Shown here: positions 13,195 to 24,540 of the stretch, one piece after another | Position numbering within the stretch: position 1 is the stretch's first letter | Layout: each line of letters opens with the position of its first letter | Origin: Lineus longissimus | Lineage: Eukaryota; Nemertea; Pilidiophora; Heteronemertea; Lineidae | Assembly (NCBI RefSeq): GCF_910592395.1 | Contig: NC_088309.1 | Coordinates: 21,952,599 to 22,016,598 of the forward strand | DNA: 64,000 nucleotides | Direction: 5' to 3' | Notes under the pieces: model-generated | Told to the model about the DNA's origin: nothing | What the model saw: only the letters and a program-made list of their open reading frames with translations | Databases searched by the model: none | Translations under genes and position numbers: made by a program

Positions 13195-13262
13195 TTACAG
13201 AAATCCAGTGCAGAGGGTGCTGCAGAGCGCTTAACCACAAGACCACAGGACCCCTCACACAG
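13195..13262 (-). repeat. Possible tRNA-derived SINE relic
   Basis: Read on the minus strand, TGGTCTTGTGGTTAAGCGCT resembles the A-box region of a tRNA-derived SINE head. A degenerate B-box-like AGTTCCGGCC follows about 50 bases later (near 13175-13184), farther than usual. No tail or target duplication was found. It may be a 5' relic or coincidence. Confidence 0.3.
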
Positions 13263-15024
13263 TACAGGCAGCCCTTCCTATCTTTACCATTCTCTAACCC
13301 GATGTGGCAAATCAACCACATCTCTGTCAAATTTGTAATCAGCAAAACACCAATCGGTTCCTTCATTTAATTCCACTAAAGTGAGCATGACGCATCTGGC
13401 AACAGCCAAGAAAAATTACAATTCCCTGCGCCACGAATGAATGACATATCCTTGGTAAGGGCCCCCTGGGAGTCACAGCCTGATAGAAACTAGAGTAGCG
13501 CTTCGTGCATTCGAAATTATTTTGATTTTTTTGAAGGAAATTAGAATGAATTGACAGGGGATTAACTCATGAACTTCAGTGTCGAGAAATTTAACCAAGA
13601 TTTATATAAGGTTTAATCTTGATTGGAGTCAAATGAAAATGGAATTGAGCAGCAGCAGTTTTCAAGTAAGGGTGTCTCAATATAATGCCATGCCAACACT
13701 GTGGATAGTTCCAGAGTCCCTGTAAAAGATGGGGGTTGTATGTAATGCTACAACCCGTTGCATGAGCTTTGGGATCATACATCCAGTACCTTCTATGTAT
13801 ACAGGAACTCTGTTTACATCAAAAGTCCCTGCTTGGCATTTCCTAGAGATGCTCCTCCTTTAAGTTTCAAATGGAACAGTGACACATCATCTTAGGAGCC
13901 AACAACCTTCAGCAGCAGTTTTTCAGATTCGTTCGCATCAACATCAAAACCTGTATATATTTGTCATTGGGATTACAATAGCAAGGTACAATGTATGACT
14001 ATGACAAACTTAGAAGAAAAGATACCTCAGTATTCACGAAATACGACAACTTTCCTTAGTTTTCACTTCCTGCTCCCAAAGAGTAACCAGGGTAACAGTA
14101 ACAGGAAAGGAAGTACAACACCTCTCTAGAATTCGAAACTCATAAAGCTGACATATCTTGCCTCTGACGTGGAGAGGCACTTCAATATAAAATCAGGAGT
14201 CTACAAACAATCAAACTGTTGATATCGAAGCGTATACCAGTCAAGGATGATCGCAGCTGACGGTAGATCTTGCTTCCTACTGATCAAGCGACAGCAAGAC
14301 AGACGTTGACCAACTTTTTGTATCAACCTTATTGCATTTGGGTCCTACATGTCACTCCTTTTTTTGCATCCGTACAACATAGAATGGTCAGATACAGCAC
14401 TTATATGCACCACTACATAGTATTATGCAATGTTGTGTAGCTCAATTGTCCTATGTTAAGAGTTCTGAGGATGTGTTGTGAAAGTTGGGAGAATGTTTGT
14501 GCACATTTTCTGATGAATAACTAAAGTTCCCTCTGTGTGGAATTCTGTCACTCGTGCTGTCCCAGCCTTTGATACTGCTGCGCTATGCTGCTGCTAACTA
14601 CTTGCAATGAAACATAATTGACAGAATACTCAAGGCAATGCACATCAACCAGGATTGAAGATTAGATGGCATGAAGACACTGTGTGTTGAATATTTAATG
14701 GGAGAAGTTCACCATGGGTGACATTAAGATTTACAAGCTAATTATAATGATGACTAGACACTGCATTCAAATAGAAATAATTCATTAAACAACATGCTGC
14801 CAAGGTCTTTTATCAGTTTATGTAGTAATCTTAGTGTCGATTCGAGTGGCATAAAGCAAAAAAATTGGGAATTTTTTTTCGCCTCAAAAATGATTCTTGT
14901 CGGATTTAGGAGATGCAAAGTCTGACTTGGTGGTGAGACTGACAAAATCAGACAGGTGCATTATGCAAAGTAACTGAATGGTTGACAATATTAGATTTCA
15001 GCCTGACAACCTCATTGCAAGTGG

Positions 15025-15040
15025 ATGCATTGCAATGCAT
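15025..15040. promoter_or_regulatory. 16-bp perfect palindrome with C/EBP-like core
   Basis: ATGCATTGCAATGCAT is self-complementary. ATTGCAA also occurs about 12 bases upstream and TTTGCAA about 4 bases downstream, so three TTGCAA cores lie within about 40 bases. TTGCAA is a C/EBP-type half-site. Regulatory use is inference. Confidence 0.3.
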
Positions 15041-16254
15041 ATTTTGCAAGGTGCCACATTAATGTCAGTCATAACAGTGTTGAAAATTTCCATCCTGACA
15101 GCGTAGATGACATATGACGGGAGAATAGCGGTTAAAGTCGCTGGAGAATTGATTCTATGTAAGGAAATTCCACCACTCAACCCATCCAAGCCAATTCTGC
15201 ATACGTGTCACCTGAAACATGGATACGAGTCAAGGGTTGATACTATCAGGAGGCAAATTCACTGAAGAGTTTACATTAACAACCAGGCTAACCCCGCGGC
15301 ACATAGTACTATCTAACATGTCTAAAGAGCTGACATTGTCATGAGGCAATTCAATTTGCATTGATCCACCTCATCTAATATTTATACCTACTGTAATAAA
15401 AACTCTCACCACTCCTGGGGGTCTGGTACTACTGGATAACAGACAGGTAAAAATCTATAGTTAAAACACGTCAAAACAGACAAGTTTAATTGGCAATGTA
15501 TCACTAAGTACTATTATTTTATTCCCATGCCACAGGATGGTAAACAATTTAATTCAATTTTTTTAAAGTTAGAAAACGAATTGTAACCATTGGTTTAAGG
15601 TAAATTAATTCCATATTGTTCAATAGGCTCTCCTACATTTTTTGTTGAGTAGCAGATGCTGCAGTTCCTACAGCTAAAGTTTACAAGTTTAGTCAGTTAT
15701 AATATATCCGTACTTTCTCTCAGATCATTCTGATATCTATCCCTGGTAAAAGTTCCAGGTAATCACTGCTTTCCTGTGAGTGACTTCATCGACCAGGCAT
15801 GACTGGACTCCACTAAGGTGTGTAATTGACATACCATTATCATGTAATTGACTCGGCAGAAATAGTTGTGGCATTGTTTCCTCATAGAAACAGGAAGTAA
15901 GTCTTTTCGTCTGATGTATACACAACAAAAAAACGAATTACAAGCAATAATGCACGCAAATACGCCAGCTGGAGTTGTATATCGAATTCCTAGACCATTA
16001 AGAAACACACAAACATGTTTTACCATGTAGTCTGTCTTGGATTTCTAGGAAACGGGAAAAGAGAAAAGGGAAACATTAGTAAATACTTAACACTCATTAC
16101 TGGACATTGTCTTGAAGGCACAGTACTTCAATTAAAATCTGACTCTTAATAGAAAACAAGGTTCTATCTCTGGTAGTAGTTTATATAATTTTTTCATAGT
16201 TTTGTGCACCAATGACAAATTCAGGGCCCTAGCAATTGCATGGCACCCAAGGGT

Positions 16255-16361
16255 CACCAAAAAACTTGTTTTTCGAGTGCAGATTTTGGCCAAAAGTGTA
16301 CATACTAAGGTAAGAAGTGTTTTCCCCCCCCTCCCATGACCAAAAAGCTAGCTGCGGGCCT
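16255..16361 (+). repeat. Dispersed C-rich repeat, copy B
   Basis: Second copy of the family at 1881-1964. It carries the A-run, CTTGTTTTTCGAGTGCAGATTTTGGC, AAGAAGTGTTTT, an eight-C run and the block CCATGACCAAAAAGCTAGCT. The reverse-strand frames of copies B and C do not stay in the same register, so the similarity is at DNA level and not from a conserved protein. Confidence 0.6.
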
Positions 16362-16993
16362 ACAAGGATCTGTATGATATGGGTATATGAACACCTACAG
16401 TATAAAGGCCAAGCAAGAATCTTGGGATGGCCAAAAACGATGATGATGTTAGCCATCATGTGTTGATAACTTGACCAAGAATAAATCTAGGCAAACATGA
16501 TGTCTGAATCGTCCACAAAAACAGCCTCTGATCTCAACTGAATGGAATTTTATCATCTCCTGGTACAGTCAGTGAGCCTCCCCAGCCAACCTTTCCTACA
16601 GGTTATCAACCTGAACATTTCTAGCCGGTCTGGAATAGTTTTTTTTCTGGTGTGTGATGTCATCAGTGGTTATTTATGAGTCTAAGTTGATTGGTCACCA
16701 GTCAAATCAAAGCGCTACACTAAATTTCATCTGCCATGTCATTTGCATATGTACTTAAGTTTTAAAATTTGTAGTGCACAAAAATTATACCTACATGTAC
16801 CAAAGCATTTACCTACTATCTATTTACCTGGATGTGTTAACGACCTATGTTAGCAAGTTCATTTGTCACTCAACTATGCGTAAGTTATATATTTGAAAAT
16901 GAGCTTTAAACTTGATAGCCCACGAAAAATGAAGATATCCAAACCTTTCCCTAACTAGCTTTCTGTTGTGAGCGTGCACATGGACAGCCACAG

Positions 16994-17251
16994 TCATATG
17001 GAAAACAAGAATGTTGCATTTTGTTTTTTCAAACAGAAAAAAATTGCCAGTAACTTGGCAATAAATAGTTTATCTTTTTGTTCACATTCACAGTTTACAG
17101 CCAGAGGTAATTGGCTGACTTCATTTCCGACATTTACAACAAATTGAACAGAAAGAAACAGATATTTTTCAATGATGGAGAAGCCTGAGGTAAGATGCTG
17201 ATAGCTAACAATGTGTATTTTAACAACATAACTTCTTTTTGGCCATTCTTT
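16994..17251 (-). CDS. Candidate terminal exon, unknown protein
   Basis: On the minus strand a T-rich tract ending AATATTTCAG gives a strong acceptor just before 17251. The frame then reads KEWPKRSYVVKIHIVSYQHL and continues to a stop at 16994, with a Cys-Glu-Cys-Glu-Gln-Lys segment and a hydrophobic C-terminal part. It is AT-rich, so the open length of about 85 codons is only mildly significant. It lies 140 bp downstream of another minus-strand candidate (17389-17615), but I found no in-phase donor linking them. Confidence 0.28.
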   Translation of the reverse strand, partial: KEWPKRSYVVKIHIVSYQHLTSGFSIIEKYLFLSVQFVVNVGNEVSQLPLAVNCECEQKDKLFIAKLLAIFFCLKKQNATFLFSI

Positions 17252-17388
17252 CTGAAATATTAAAATTAAAAACAGAAATTCTAAATGGTCAGGCATAACT
17301 TGTCTCACTGTTTTGATGTCGTAGACTTATTCTTAGATTTAATATTTACTATTTTTCACTGGTATGAATGTTTGTGGGTTCTGTACCT

Positions 17389-17615
17389 TTAAAGAGACTC
17401 CTGTATGTATGTCGGGAGATCAAGGATATTTTGGCCAACACAGGTTACACCATCAGCATTTAACCTGGTATATTTTGCCATGATTGTATGGTGTAAGTTG
17501 TAAACATGCCTTATCAAGTTTTCATCATACATTAAACTTGTAAGGTTCTGTTTAAAATCTGATACTGATTGCAGCACCCTATTGTACATGGCAACTACCT
17601 TGTGATTGTGGGTTG
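17389..17615 (-). CDS. Candidate terminal exon, unknown protein
   Basis: Minus-strand acceptor TTTCAACTGTGTCAG precedes 17615. The frame reads ATHNHKVVAMYNRVLQSVSD and then KQNLTSLMYDENLIRHVYNL to a stop at 17389. The residue mixture (hydrophobic heptads, Asp/Asn/Lys, few repeats) looks like a helical protein, not translated spacer. No family is recognised. A CCAG/GTTAAA donor-like site occurs inside the frame, so it could instead be internal. Confidence 0.3.
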
Positions 17616-17834
17616 CTGACACAGTTGAAACCCGATGAAAACTGGAGTTTAGGGTACAACAAGCTACATGTATGCAATCCTGCCAATAGGTAGGGAATGT
17701 GAAGCAGCATAAATCAGCTTATTTAAGTGAGTGTTTTTACTAGACCATTAGACATCTTTAATTCGCCCATTTTTGCTATTTTTTTTAAAAAGAATGAAAC
17801 ATTGCTTGGAAGAGCAAAGTGATTGCCTCCTTAG

Positions 17835-18007
17835 GTGTAAGACGACCCGATTTGTATCATCAGACATTTTCACTTCCAGCGGAGTCTGAATGGGTACTTC
17901 CTGAATTCATGCTCCGAACAGGTGATGGAGATTGGAGATGGATGATTGCGCGGAGTCAGAAACTGATTGCTGAGTTTAACTTAATCAAATTTCCTTACGA
18001 GGTGTAA
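17835..18007 (+). CDS. Candidate exon, unknown protein
   Basis: Acceptor GATTGCCTCCTTAG ends at 17834. The frame reads GVRRPDLYHQTFSLPAESEW and then LPEFMLRTGDGDWRWMIARS, ending at a stop at 18005-18007. A CAG/GTGATG donor-like site lies inside (after the residues FMLRT), so the true exon may be shorter. Codon use is balanced and the segment is less AT-rich than its flanks. No domain is recognised. Confidence 0.32.
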
Positions 18008-19882
18008 TGGGCTACTAAGAGCTTGGCTGTCTGCTTCATCAAAGCTTAGGGAAATCAAATAGATACTCAAAGATCAAGAGACATAATTTTTAGCTGGAAC
18101 CTTTACTTATTATATAGTTGAGTGTTGTATCATGTTGTTCCTTGCCCCATGGTACAATAGCATGGAAAGATAGGGGGTTCACCAGATAGGGTGCGCATAT
18201 TAAATTGAGCTACTGATAAAGGTCAGTTAAGCTCTTTTTCATCACAGGAATGATGTTTCCAAATCACTGTGCATCATAAGCACAATCTGATGTAGGTCTA
18301 GGTTTTTACATTTCAGTCATATCTACAGGTAAATTAACATGATAAGCTCTAGATACTGCTGACACAAAATAAACCTAAAAATATTTTTAAACATTTAATG
18401 AAGGCACCCGGAAATACCAAGCCAAAAATGTAAAACTTTTTACAGGAGAAGTCAAATCTTTGCCAGGTTAAGAAAATATAGTGCCTATCATGTTGTGTCT
18501 ACAGAAATAAAGAGACGGTGACTTGAGATGTGGCCATTAAATGTACTTTATGAGAACATTCCTATCTGAAATTGCATAATAGGATTGATTGGTTGTCACA
18601 GTTTAATAAGATAATGTGAGGCAAGAAAATGTAAAATCCCCCCAAAAAACTAAAAGCAAGTACAAGAAACTAGAAGACTCAATCAGCATAAAATCAACCT
18701 ATCCAATTAAGATTATCAATGACTACTTTACCTCAATACCATTACCATTATATGATTATAAAACCCCAACTATCAAACGGTACTATCTTATAGAAAAAAA
18801 ATACCAATATTGTTATCAGGTAATCGTGCATTTTATAGCAAATAAGAAAACCTACATTTCTTTTGTAATTCAAACAGCAAAACATCAGTTGGATTTGGTT
18901 TACTAATTTCATTAAAGGTCCAATCCACTTGTTAACTTAATTTACATGTTGCTCATCATCTGCATCCAGAAAAATACTTGATGGTTGTGAGGTTACAAGG
19001 CAAAGTAAAGCTACAAAACTTGCATAATGTGCAAAACTTATTGGAAAAATCTTTATTCAGTATTTACAGAAATGGAAATTCATATTCAAACTTTAAATGA
19101 ACAGCTGTGGACTGTATCTTTAACATATTGTATAGAAGCCTTGAACACTGATCCAATATCAACTACCTCATTACTCAATTGTTCAACTTCTTCATGTCAA
19201 AATTAAGTTGACGTATTAGTGATAATCGGCTTTCAGCTTTCCAAATGCATTAAAGTTTTATGAAAGTCCACAATCCCTTCTGTAGTTTCAATCTAATCAC
19301 ATAAAAAGCATTAAAAGTCGACTCTGCCACATGTTCCCACAGTTCTGTGGTGTATGTGCTTCTGGCGTCAAAAAATAATCTGTGAGAAAAATGATGGATG
19401 GCCGGGAAAAGATCGCATTTAGGCGAAAGGGCGAGTTAAAAGTTTCATTCTAATTTCTCTGTGTCAAGTGGAAAAAAAATGTTTCCTGTTGTTTCACTGT
19501 TTCAACTGCAATGGAACCAACAGCAAGGACCTCTTTTGAAACAATGACGAATATCAAAAATGACATATCAAGATCTTAGTTAACTTGTAGTTCAATTAGG
19601 TCACAATCTTATGGAGTTTATCAAACACATCGCATCATGATAACTGTCACCTTAACCGTGTTTAGTGTATCTCATTTCTTTTACAATTGCCAGTTTGGTT
19701 CAATGATTGCCAGTATTACATGCACAGACCCTGATAAATGCCCAAAATGATTGACAGCTGTCATCTTATACCTTTTTTAGGATCATTTACCATCAGTTTT
19801 TATGGTGTCTGGTCCGGAAATAAATAAATAATTCAAGAAAGGTGGCAGGTCCGGGAATGAAACATATATATACTGATGACGG
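18008..19882. other. No gene seen
   Basis: AT-rich sequence leading up to the minisatellite. A 96-codon plus-strand frame at 18616-18906 is Lys/Tyr/Ile-rich in a manner expected of A-rich spacer and has no splice support. A single diverged trace of the minisatellite unit (CCGGGAATGA) appears near 19850. Confidence 0.5.
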
Positions 19883-20841
19883 GACCAAACAGGGAATGGT
19901 AGGACAGACACATGAATAAAGCAGAGGTTTCTGCTAATTGCATTGGCAGACACAACCGGGAATGGTATAGGACAGACACATGAATAAAGCAGAGGTTTCT
20001 GCTAATTGCATTGGCAAACACACAACAGGGAATGGTAGGACAGACACATGAATAAAGCAGAGGTTTCTGCTAATTGCATTGGCAGACACAACAGGGAATG
20101 GTAGGGCAGACACATGAAAAAGCAGAGGTTTCTGCTAATTGCATTGGCAGACACAACAGGGAATGGTAGGACAGACACATGAATAAAGCAGAGGTTTCTG
20201 CTAATTGCATTGGCAGACACAACAGGGAATGGTAGGACAGACACATGAATAAAGCAGAGGTTTCTGCTAATTGCATTGGCAGACACAACAGGGAATGGTA
20301 GGACAGACACATGAATAAAGCAGAGGTTTCTGCTAATTGCATTGGCAGACACAACAGGGAATGGTAGGACAGACACATGAATAAAGCAGAGGTTTCTGCT
20401 AATTGCATTGGCAGACACAACAGGGAATGGTATAGGACAGACACATGAATAAAGCAGAGGTTTCTGCTAATTGCATTGGCAGTCACAACAGGGAATGGTA
20501 TAGGACAGACACATGAATAAAGCAGCGGTTTCTGCTAATTGCATTGGCAGACACAACAGGGAATGGTATAGGACAGACACATGAATAAAGCAGAGGTTTC
20601 TGCTAATTGCATTGGCAGTCACAACAGGGAATGGTATAGGACAGACACATGAATAAAGCAGAGGTTTCTGCTAATTGCATTGGCAGTCACAACAGGGAAT
20701 GGTATAGGACAGACACATGAATAAAGCAGAGGTTTCTGCTAATTGCATTGGCAGACACAACAGGGAATGGTATAGGACAGACACATGAATAAAGCAGCGG
20801 TTTCTGCTAATTGCATTGGCAGACACAACAGGGAATGGTAA
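19883..20841 (+). repeat. 66/68-bp minisatellite, about 14 units
   Basis: Tandem array anchored by GGGAATGG at 19892, 19958, 20028, 20094, 20159, 20225, 20291, 20357, 20423, 20491, 20559, 20627, 20695, 20763 and 20831. Copies from 20028 to 20423 are spaced 66 bp (one is 65); from 20423 onward every unit is 68 bp because GGTAGGAC becomes GGTATAGGAC. Each unit carries TGAATAAAGC, a 6-bp hairpin AGCAGAGGTTTCTGCT, TAATTGCATTGGC and two CAGACACA sub-repeats. The 66-bp block is a multiple of three, so two overlapping antisense frames stay open for 138 codons with a 22-residue period (SANAISRNLCFIHVSVL...). I regard these as repeat shadows and not genes. Confidence 0.97.
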
Positions 20842-22314
20842 CAGATCGTCGAAAGCCTCCCAGGACAAAACCTCTGATTATAACTACCGCCCAAATGATG
20901 CAAACCATCCTCTCCCAGCTGACTTATGAATTCGTCATTAGTATGTGGCTAATTTGCTCTGGTGGTAAGATGCCATCATCCCAAGGGTCCTCTGATTTAA
21001 AGGATGGCCCTGTTGTGCAATCCTCAAGTATAACCGAGGGATTTCATAACAAGATCTTTACCATGTCAAGGGTCAATCTGTCTCCTTTATCAAGGCAGCA
21101 ACTATCTGTGACTGCCCAAATTATTCAGCATCCTCTTGTACCTTACTTATAATCATGGGCATGCACAAACAGTGGTTTACAAGTATCCAAGGGCCAATCT
21201 TTTTCAACATAGTAACTTGCTGTGACTACCCTATGACTTGGTAGGAGCAACTCCACCTATCATACTTCGAAACTCGGTCCTTTAATTGCGATGTCTGTCA
21301 CATGAAACTTGGCATAAGCTCTTCAGACATTTTGGCCAGATCGAGGCATTGTTTCAAGAATGGTGTACTTGTAATTTGAATGAGATGACGCCATCAACGA
21401 GGACTTTGTATTTTGCATTTGAACCTGTTTGGTGGTAAAGCTAAAGAATTTTGTGCTCAGTCAACCCAGATTGACACAAAGATTCATGAAGATTCCCTAT
21501 CCCTGAACAACTGACCCATTTACCTTGAGGTGATTTAGCAGCTACTCTCCTTCTAATAAGCCAGGTAGACTTTTTATATCATTCCGTTTTCCATCTATCA
21601 CAGACCAATGTCAGCACGTAAGTATAAGTTACAGCTTTTCTGTCAGCAGATTTGATTATCTTGAAGAGCTACTGGTTAAAATTGACACTAATAAGGATGA
21701 ATACAGAAGAAGATAATGAGTTGGTTGTTTGAGTTTTTCACCAAAACTGCCGGAGATTTGGGGTGTTTTATAGCCTCTAGGCGTCAGAAATAATTCAGAC
21801 ATCTTACCATCCATCATTGACAAACGTCAGTGCATGATTATCAGTTACACAATTTCTTGAGAATGAATTGCATTATCATTGAGAGTTTGTGGCTGATTGA
21901 CACAAATCAGAAGAAATACTGTAGAAGTTACCACCATGAGTTGGGTGTTTGACTACTCCACCAAGGCCCCTGCATATCATCAACTGTAGACTTTGGCTGC
22001 CATGACAGACTTCACTCAGTCATAAAATGGCTCGTTTAGAGTAAAGAATGTTTTGACCCTGAAATGAGTTTTCATTCAAGCGCAATGAAGACATTAGTGT
22101 CAAAACAAGCAGATGGGCTTGCCGGATATTATGTAACACCGGACATCCGAAGATACAAGCAGTGACCAAGAGTAACGCGATTAGAAAAATATTATGTCGG
22201 CTGCTGAATTGTTCTTAATTAATGCATTAGTGGGTATTTAATGACGATGTATGTTATCTCAGGGAGTGGTAGTTTGTTGATTGCCAGTCGAGGCCGTGAG
22301 GGGTGAATCAATAA
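20842..22314. other. No gene seen
   Basis: Sequence downstream of the minisatellite. The 113-codon plus-strand frame starts inside the last repeat unit and runs to 21152. It has ordinary composition but no acceptor, signal peptide or motif, so it is not listed as a gene. Confidence 0.45.
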
Positions 22315-22457
22315 TTAGCAAATTGGCAAAAATTCAGCAAACTTTCTCACTGCACATCTGTCCAATGATGGAAGCTGAAGGAACAGACCTATATAGTCAG
22401 TGTGTGGATATATCCGTCCATCATCAATAACTAGGACAAACAGATCCCGCAAAACTA
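22315..22457 (-). CDS. Candidate terminal exon, unknown protein
   Basis: On the minus strand an ATTACAG acceptor (AG at 22458-22459) precedes a frame reading VLRDLFVLVIDDGRIYPHTD, then YIGLFLQLPSLDRCAVRKFA, to a stop at 22315. The alternation of hydrophobic and charged residues looks like a folded domain. I cannot assign it. The same frame extends about 19 codons upstream without a stop, so the acceptor is likely but not forced. Confidence 0.33.
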
Positions 22458-22849
22458 CTGTAATTAGCGTTATTATTAATATGTTTGTTTGTGAAGTTGA
22501 AAGAATGTCTTCCACCCTTCAATCCTTGGACCCAACTGCAAAGAGAACCGACCAATGTTTGATTTTATACCAAGAACTAATAAAGACTAGTATTTATTAA
22601 TTCTTAATGACATGATCACTATAACCATCCCAATTAGTACTAGATCGGGCTGTAGTAATCACTGCATTGCCCAAGGAGGGAAACATCTCTGTAGCTAACC
22701 TGGAGAGGCTCTTGACCACAGGCCCAACACCCGAGAGGCTCCTGAGACTGCTGATGAAGACGCTGCAGGGAAATCAAGTTATTAATGGTGTTTAACCATG
22801 GTGATACACACTATCTATTATTCAGGACAGCCACATTCATTAACACTTT

Positions 22850-22975
22850 CCCTAAAGGTTACACCATAGATTCTGAGGGACTAGTATGGTAAGTAAATGG
22901 TTGTAACTCCTTCCCCAGAGGTCAAACCATACCATCTTAGGGTACAACTCCTTCCACAAAGGCCACACCATGAAG
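22850..22975 (+). repeat. Three diverged ~57-bp repeat units
   Basis: The block CCTAAAGGTTACACCAT recurs as CCCAGAGGTCAAACCAT and CACAAAGGCCACACCAT at roughly 57-bp spacing, the latter two preceded by ACTCCTTCC. It is an old, short tandem duplication. Confidence 0.6.
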
Positions 22976-23179
22976 TGAGTGGGTGTTAATTTTCATAAGA
23001 GGTTTTTGGATGATACATAGACATGACTAATTATCTTTGTATCGGTCATCTGTGGATAGTCTCACAGGTCTTATAATGTCCTCATTCATTCTTCTTACAA
23101 AAAGAAAGCAACAATGAATAATTAGCATGATAAGATGTCATGCTGAGATCAGTTATGATGAGTTTTTCTGTATACATGT

Positions 23180-23262
23180 CAGTGGAACCGCGGTAACATG
23201 ACCGCACATGGGACCGAGGTTGAATGGTCGCGTTACCGGGGTGGTCGCGTAAGGGAAGATGA
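23180..23262 (+). mobile_element. MITE relic with CAGTGGAACC end
   Basis: Begins CAGTGGAACCGCGGTAACAT, resembling the pogo/Tigger-style terminus of the intact MITE at 33659. It contains two GGTCGCGT modules (GGTCGCGTTACC and GGTCGCGTAAGG) analogous to the GTCCTTAATAGAGAGG modules there. No flanking TA pair or right terminus is visible, so it appears truncated. Confidence 0.45.
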
Positions 23263-23297
23263 AAATCCGGTGACAAAATGCATGATTAGGTTTAGCC

Positions 23298-23620
23298 TAG
23301 AGTAAAGATACCCTGTCTCATCCACTCCTCTCATGGGATCGGGTCATCTCCCGATGATAACATATGGTAGCAGAAAAATAGTGATCAAGAAGCATGCAGT
23401 GTTGGATCAGCCACCGTTAACCAGACCCAGACCCAGATAGCAACCACAGTACAGCTCTTGTCTCAGTCTCTAGTGCCTTGCCCTCTCAATGAGGCTGTCA
23501 GACACCATCCTAGAGTCCAAGATACCCTGCCTCATCTCCTCCAGAAAACAATCATGATAGCAGAAAGTTAGTGATAGAGATACATGAAGATACACGGAGC
23601 CTTGAGTCAGCCAACAGTAG
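23298..23620 (+). repeat. Diverged direct duplication, ~212-bp period
   Basis: Copy 1 starts at AGAGTAAAGATACCCTGTCT (about 23299) and copy 2 at AGAGTCCAAGATACCCTGCC (about 23512). Both continue with CTCATC...CTCC, a GATAGCAGAAA-type block, TAGTGAT and a CAGCCA block. Similarity is patchy with indels, consistent with an old tandem duplication. Confidence 0.7.
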
Positions 23621-24081
23621 TCCTTGAGTTGGTAGTCTGGCTAACAGCATAGTTAAGACTTTGATATAAGTTCTCCTTATCGAGGGGGGCAACATTTCAG
23701 GGAAAGACAAACATACGAAACAGCTTATAAATTGATAGAGAAACAGTCTGCAATAAGCATGTTATTAATCCCAAAACATTTACAGAACATTGAATAGACC
23801 ACACCAACCCCTGGCAAGTATCGGTATTCTCTCATAAGCGAGATGCTTGTACAAGTACTTCGAATTCTATTCAATATGGATGGAAGTTCTGTTTAAGTGT
23901 CGACCTAATTGTCTAGCACATCAATATTACATAGGAAGCGGGCTAGTTGAGTCTGGCACAAAACTAGCAGCAAAGTTACACTCATGAAGTGCTAATTTGA
24001 CACACAAATTAAGAACAATTTTCTCATTCAGTGTCTTGTAATTCTTGCCAATGGACAAGATAATGTGGAGCAGTGTAATTT

Positions 24082-24330
24082 CTAGATGAACATTTCAAGT
24101 GTTTCAGTCATTGATTTGTATGAGATACCAGTTTGGTGAAAGTATTCTGAACAATGTGCACTTTTAACATGCAAGTGTGAGTCGTTCGTGAACCAACAAC
24201 TGATCGAAGTGTAAAACGGAAAGAAAAAGTCTTCCTTCGACTGCCCTGGACAATAGCCATAATGAAAAACATCAACATCAAGTTGCTGTGAACCAATGAT
24301 TGGAGGATAATCATGGCTCATCGAGGCCAA
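24082..24330 (-). other. Coding-like segment open in two registers
   Basis: Two minus-strand frames overlap. One (to a stop at 24082) reads SHDYPPIIGSQQLDVDVFHY and is Cys/aromatic-rich. The other (24108-24314) begins MIILQSLVHSNLMLMFFIMA, a plausible signal peptide, followed by a basic segment (SRRKTFSFRFTLRS). Both cannot be coding. I cannot choose and see no splice evidence. Confidence 0.2.
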
Positions 24331-24392
24331 TCATCGGGCCATTATCCATATACAGGAACTCTGCTATTATGGTAAAGGTGGCTATTACAGCT

Positions 24393-24540
24393 GATCGCAT
24401 CAAAGAAACCATTACATTCCTTTGATGGCAACTCCTTCTAGACTACTAATATACAGCAATGCTACAGCAACGATGTACAGGAATGTTAAAGGGGAAATGA
24501 TTGCATAGAAGAAATCATTACATTCCTTTGATGACAGCTG
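24393..24540 (+). repeat. Direct duplication, 106-bp spacing
   Basis: GATCGCATCAAAGAAACCAT followed by TACATTCCTTTGATGGCA recurs 106 bp later as GATTGCATAGAAGAAATCAT followed by TACATTCCTTTGATGACA. Confidence 0.8.

Larger units (their letters stand above)
12581..16993. other. Non-coding stretch with SINE-like relic
   Basis: No gene is supported. It contains a possible tRNA-headed SINE relic on the minus strand (13195-13262), a 16-bp perfect palindrome (15025-15040) and dispersed repeat copy B (16255-16361). A minus-strand acceptor-like site near 13721 (CATCTTTTACAG) is followed by frames that are open but not convincing. The 63- and 87-codon minus-strand frames at 15737-16026 overlap each other in different registers and I cannot choose between them. 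Confidence 0.5.

Noticed and set aside
18616-18906. 96-codon Lys/Tyr/Ile-rich plus-strand frame
   Set aside because: Composition matches A-rich spacer; no splice site or motif.
20002-20868. Antisense 138-codon repeat frames as a repeat-protein gene
   Set aside because: Two registers are open equally and the 68-bp units break frame; best explained by a 66-bp non-coding unit.
20811-21152. 113-codon plus-strand frame
   Set aside because: Starts inside the minisatellite and has no acceptor, signal peptide or recognisable motif.
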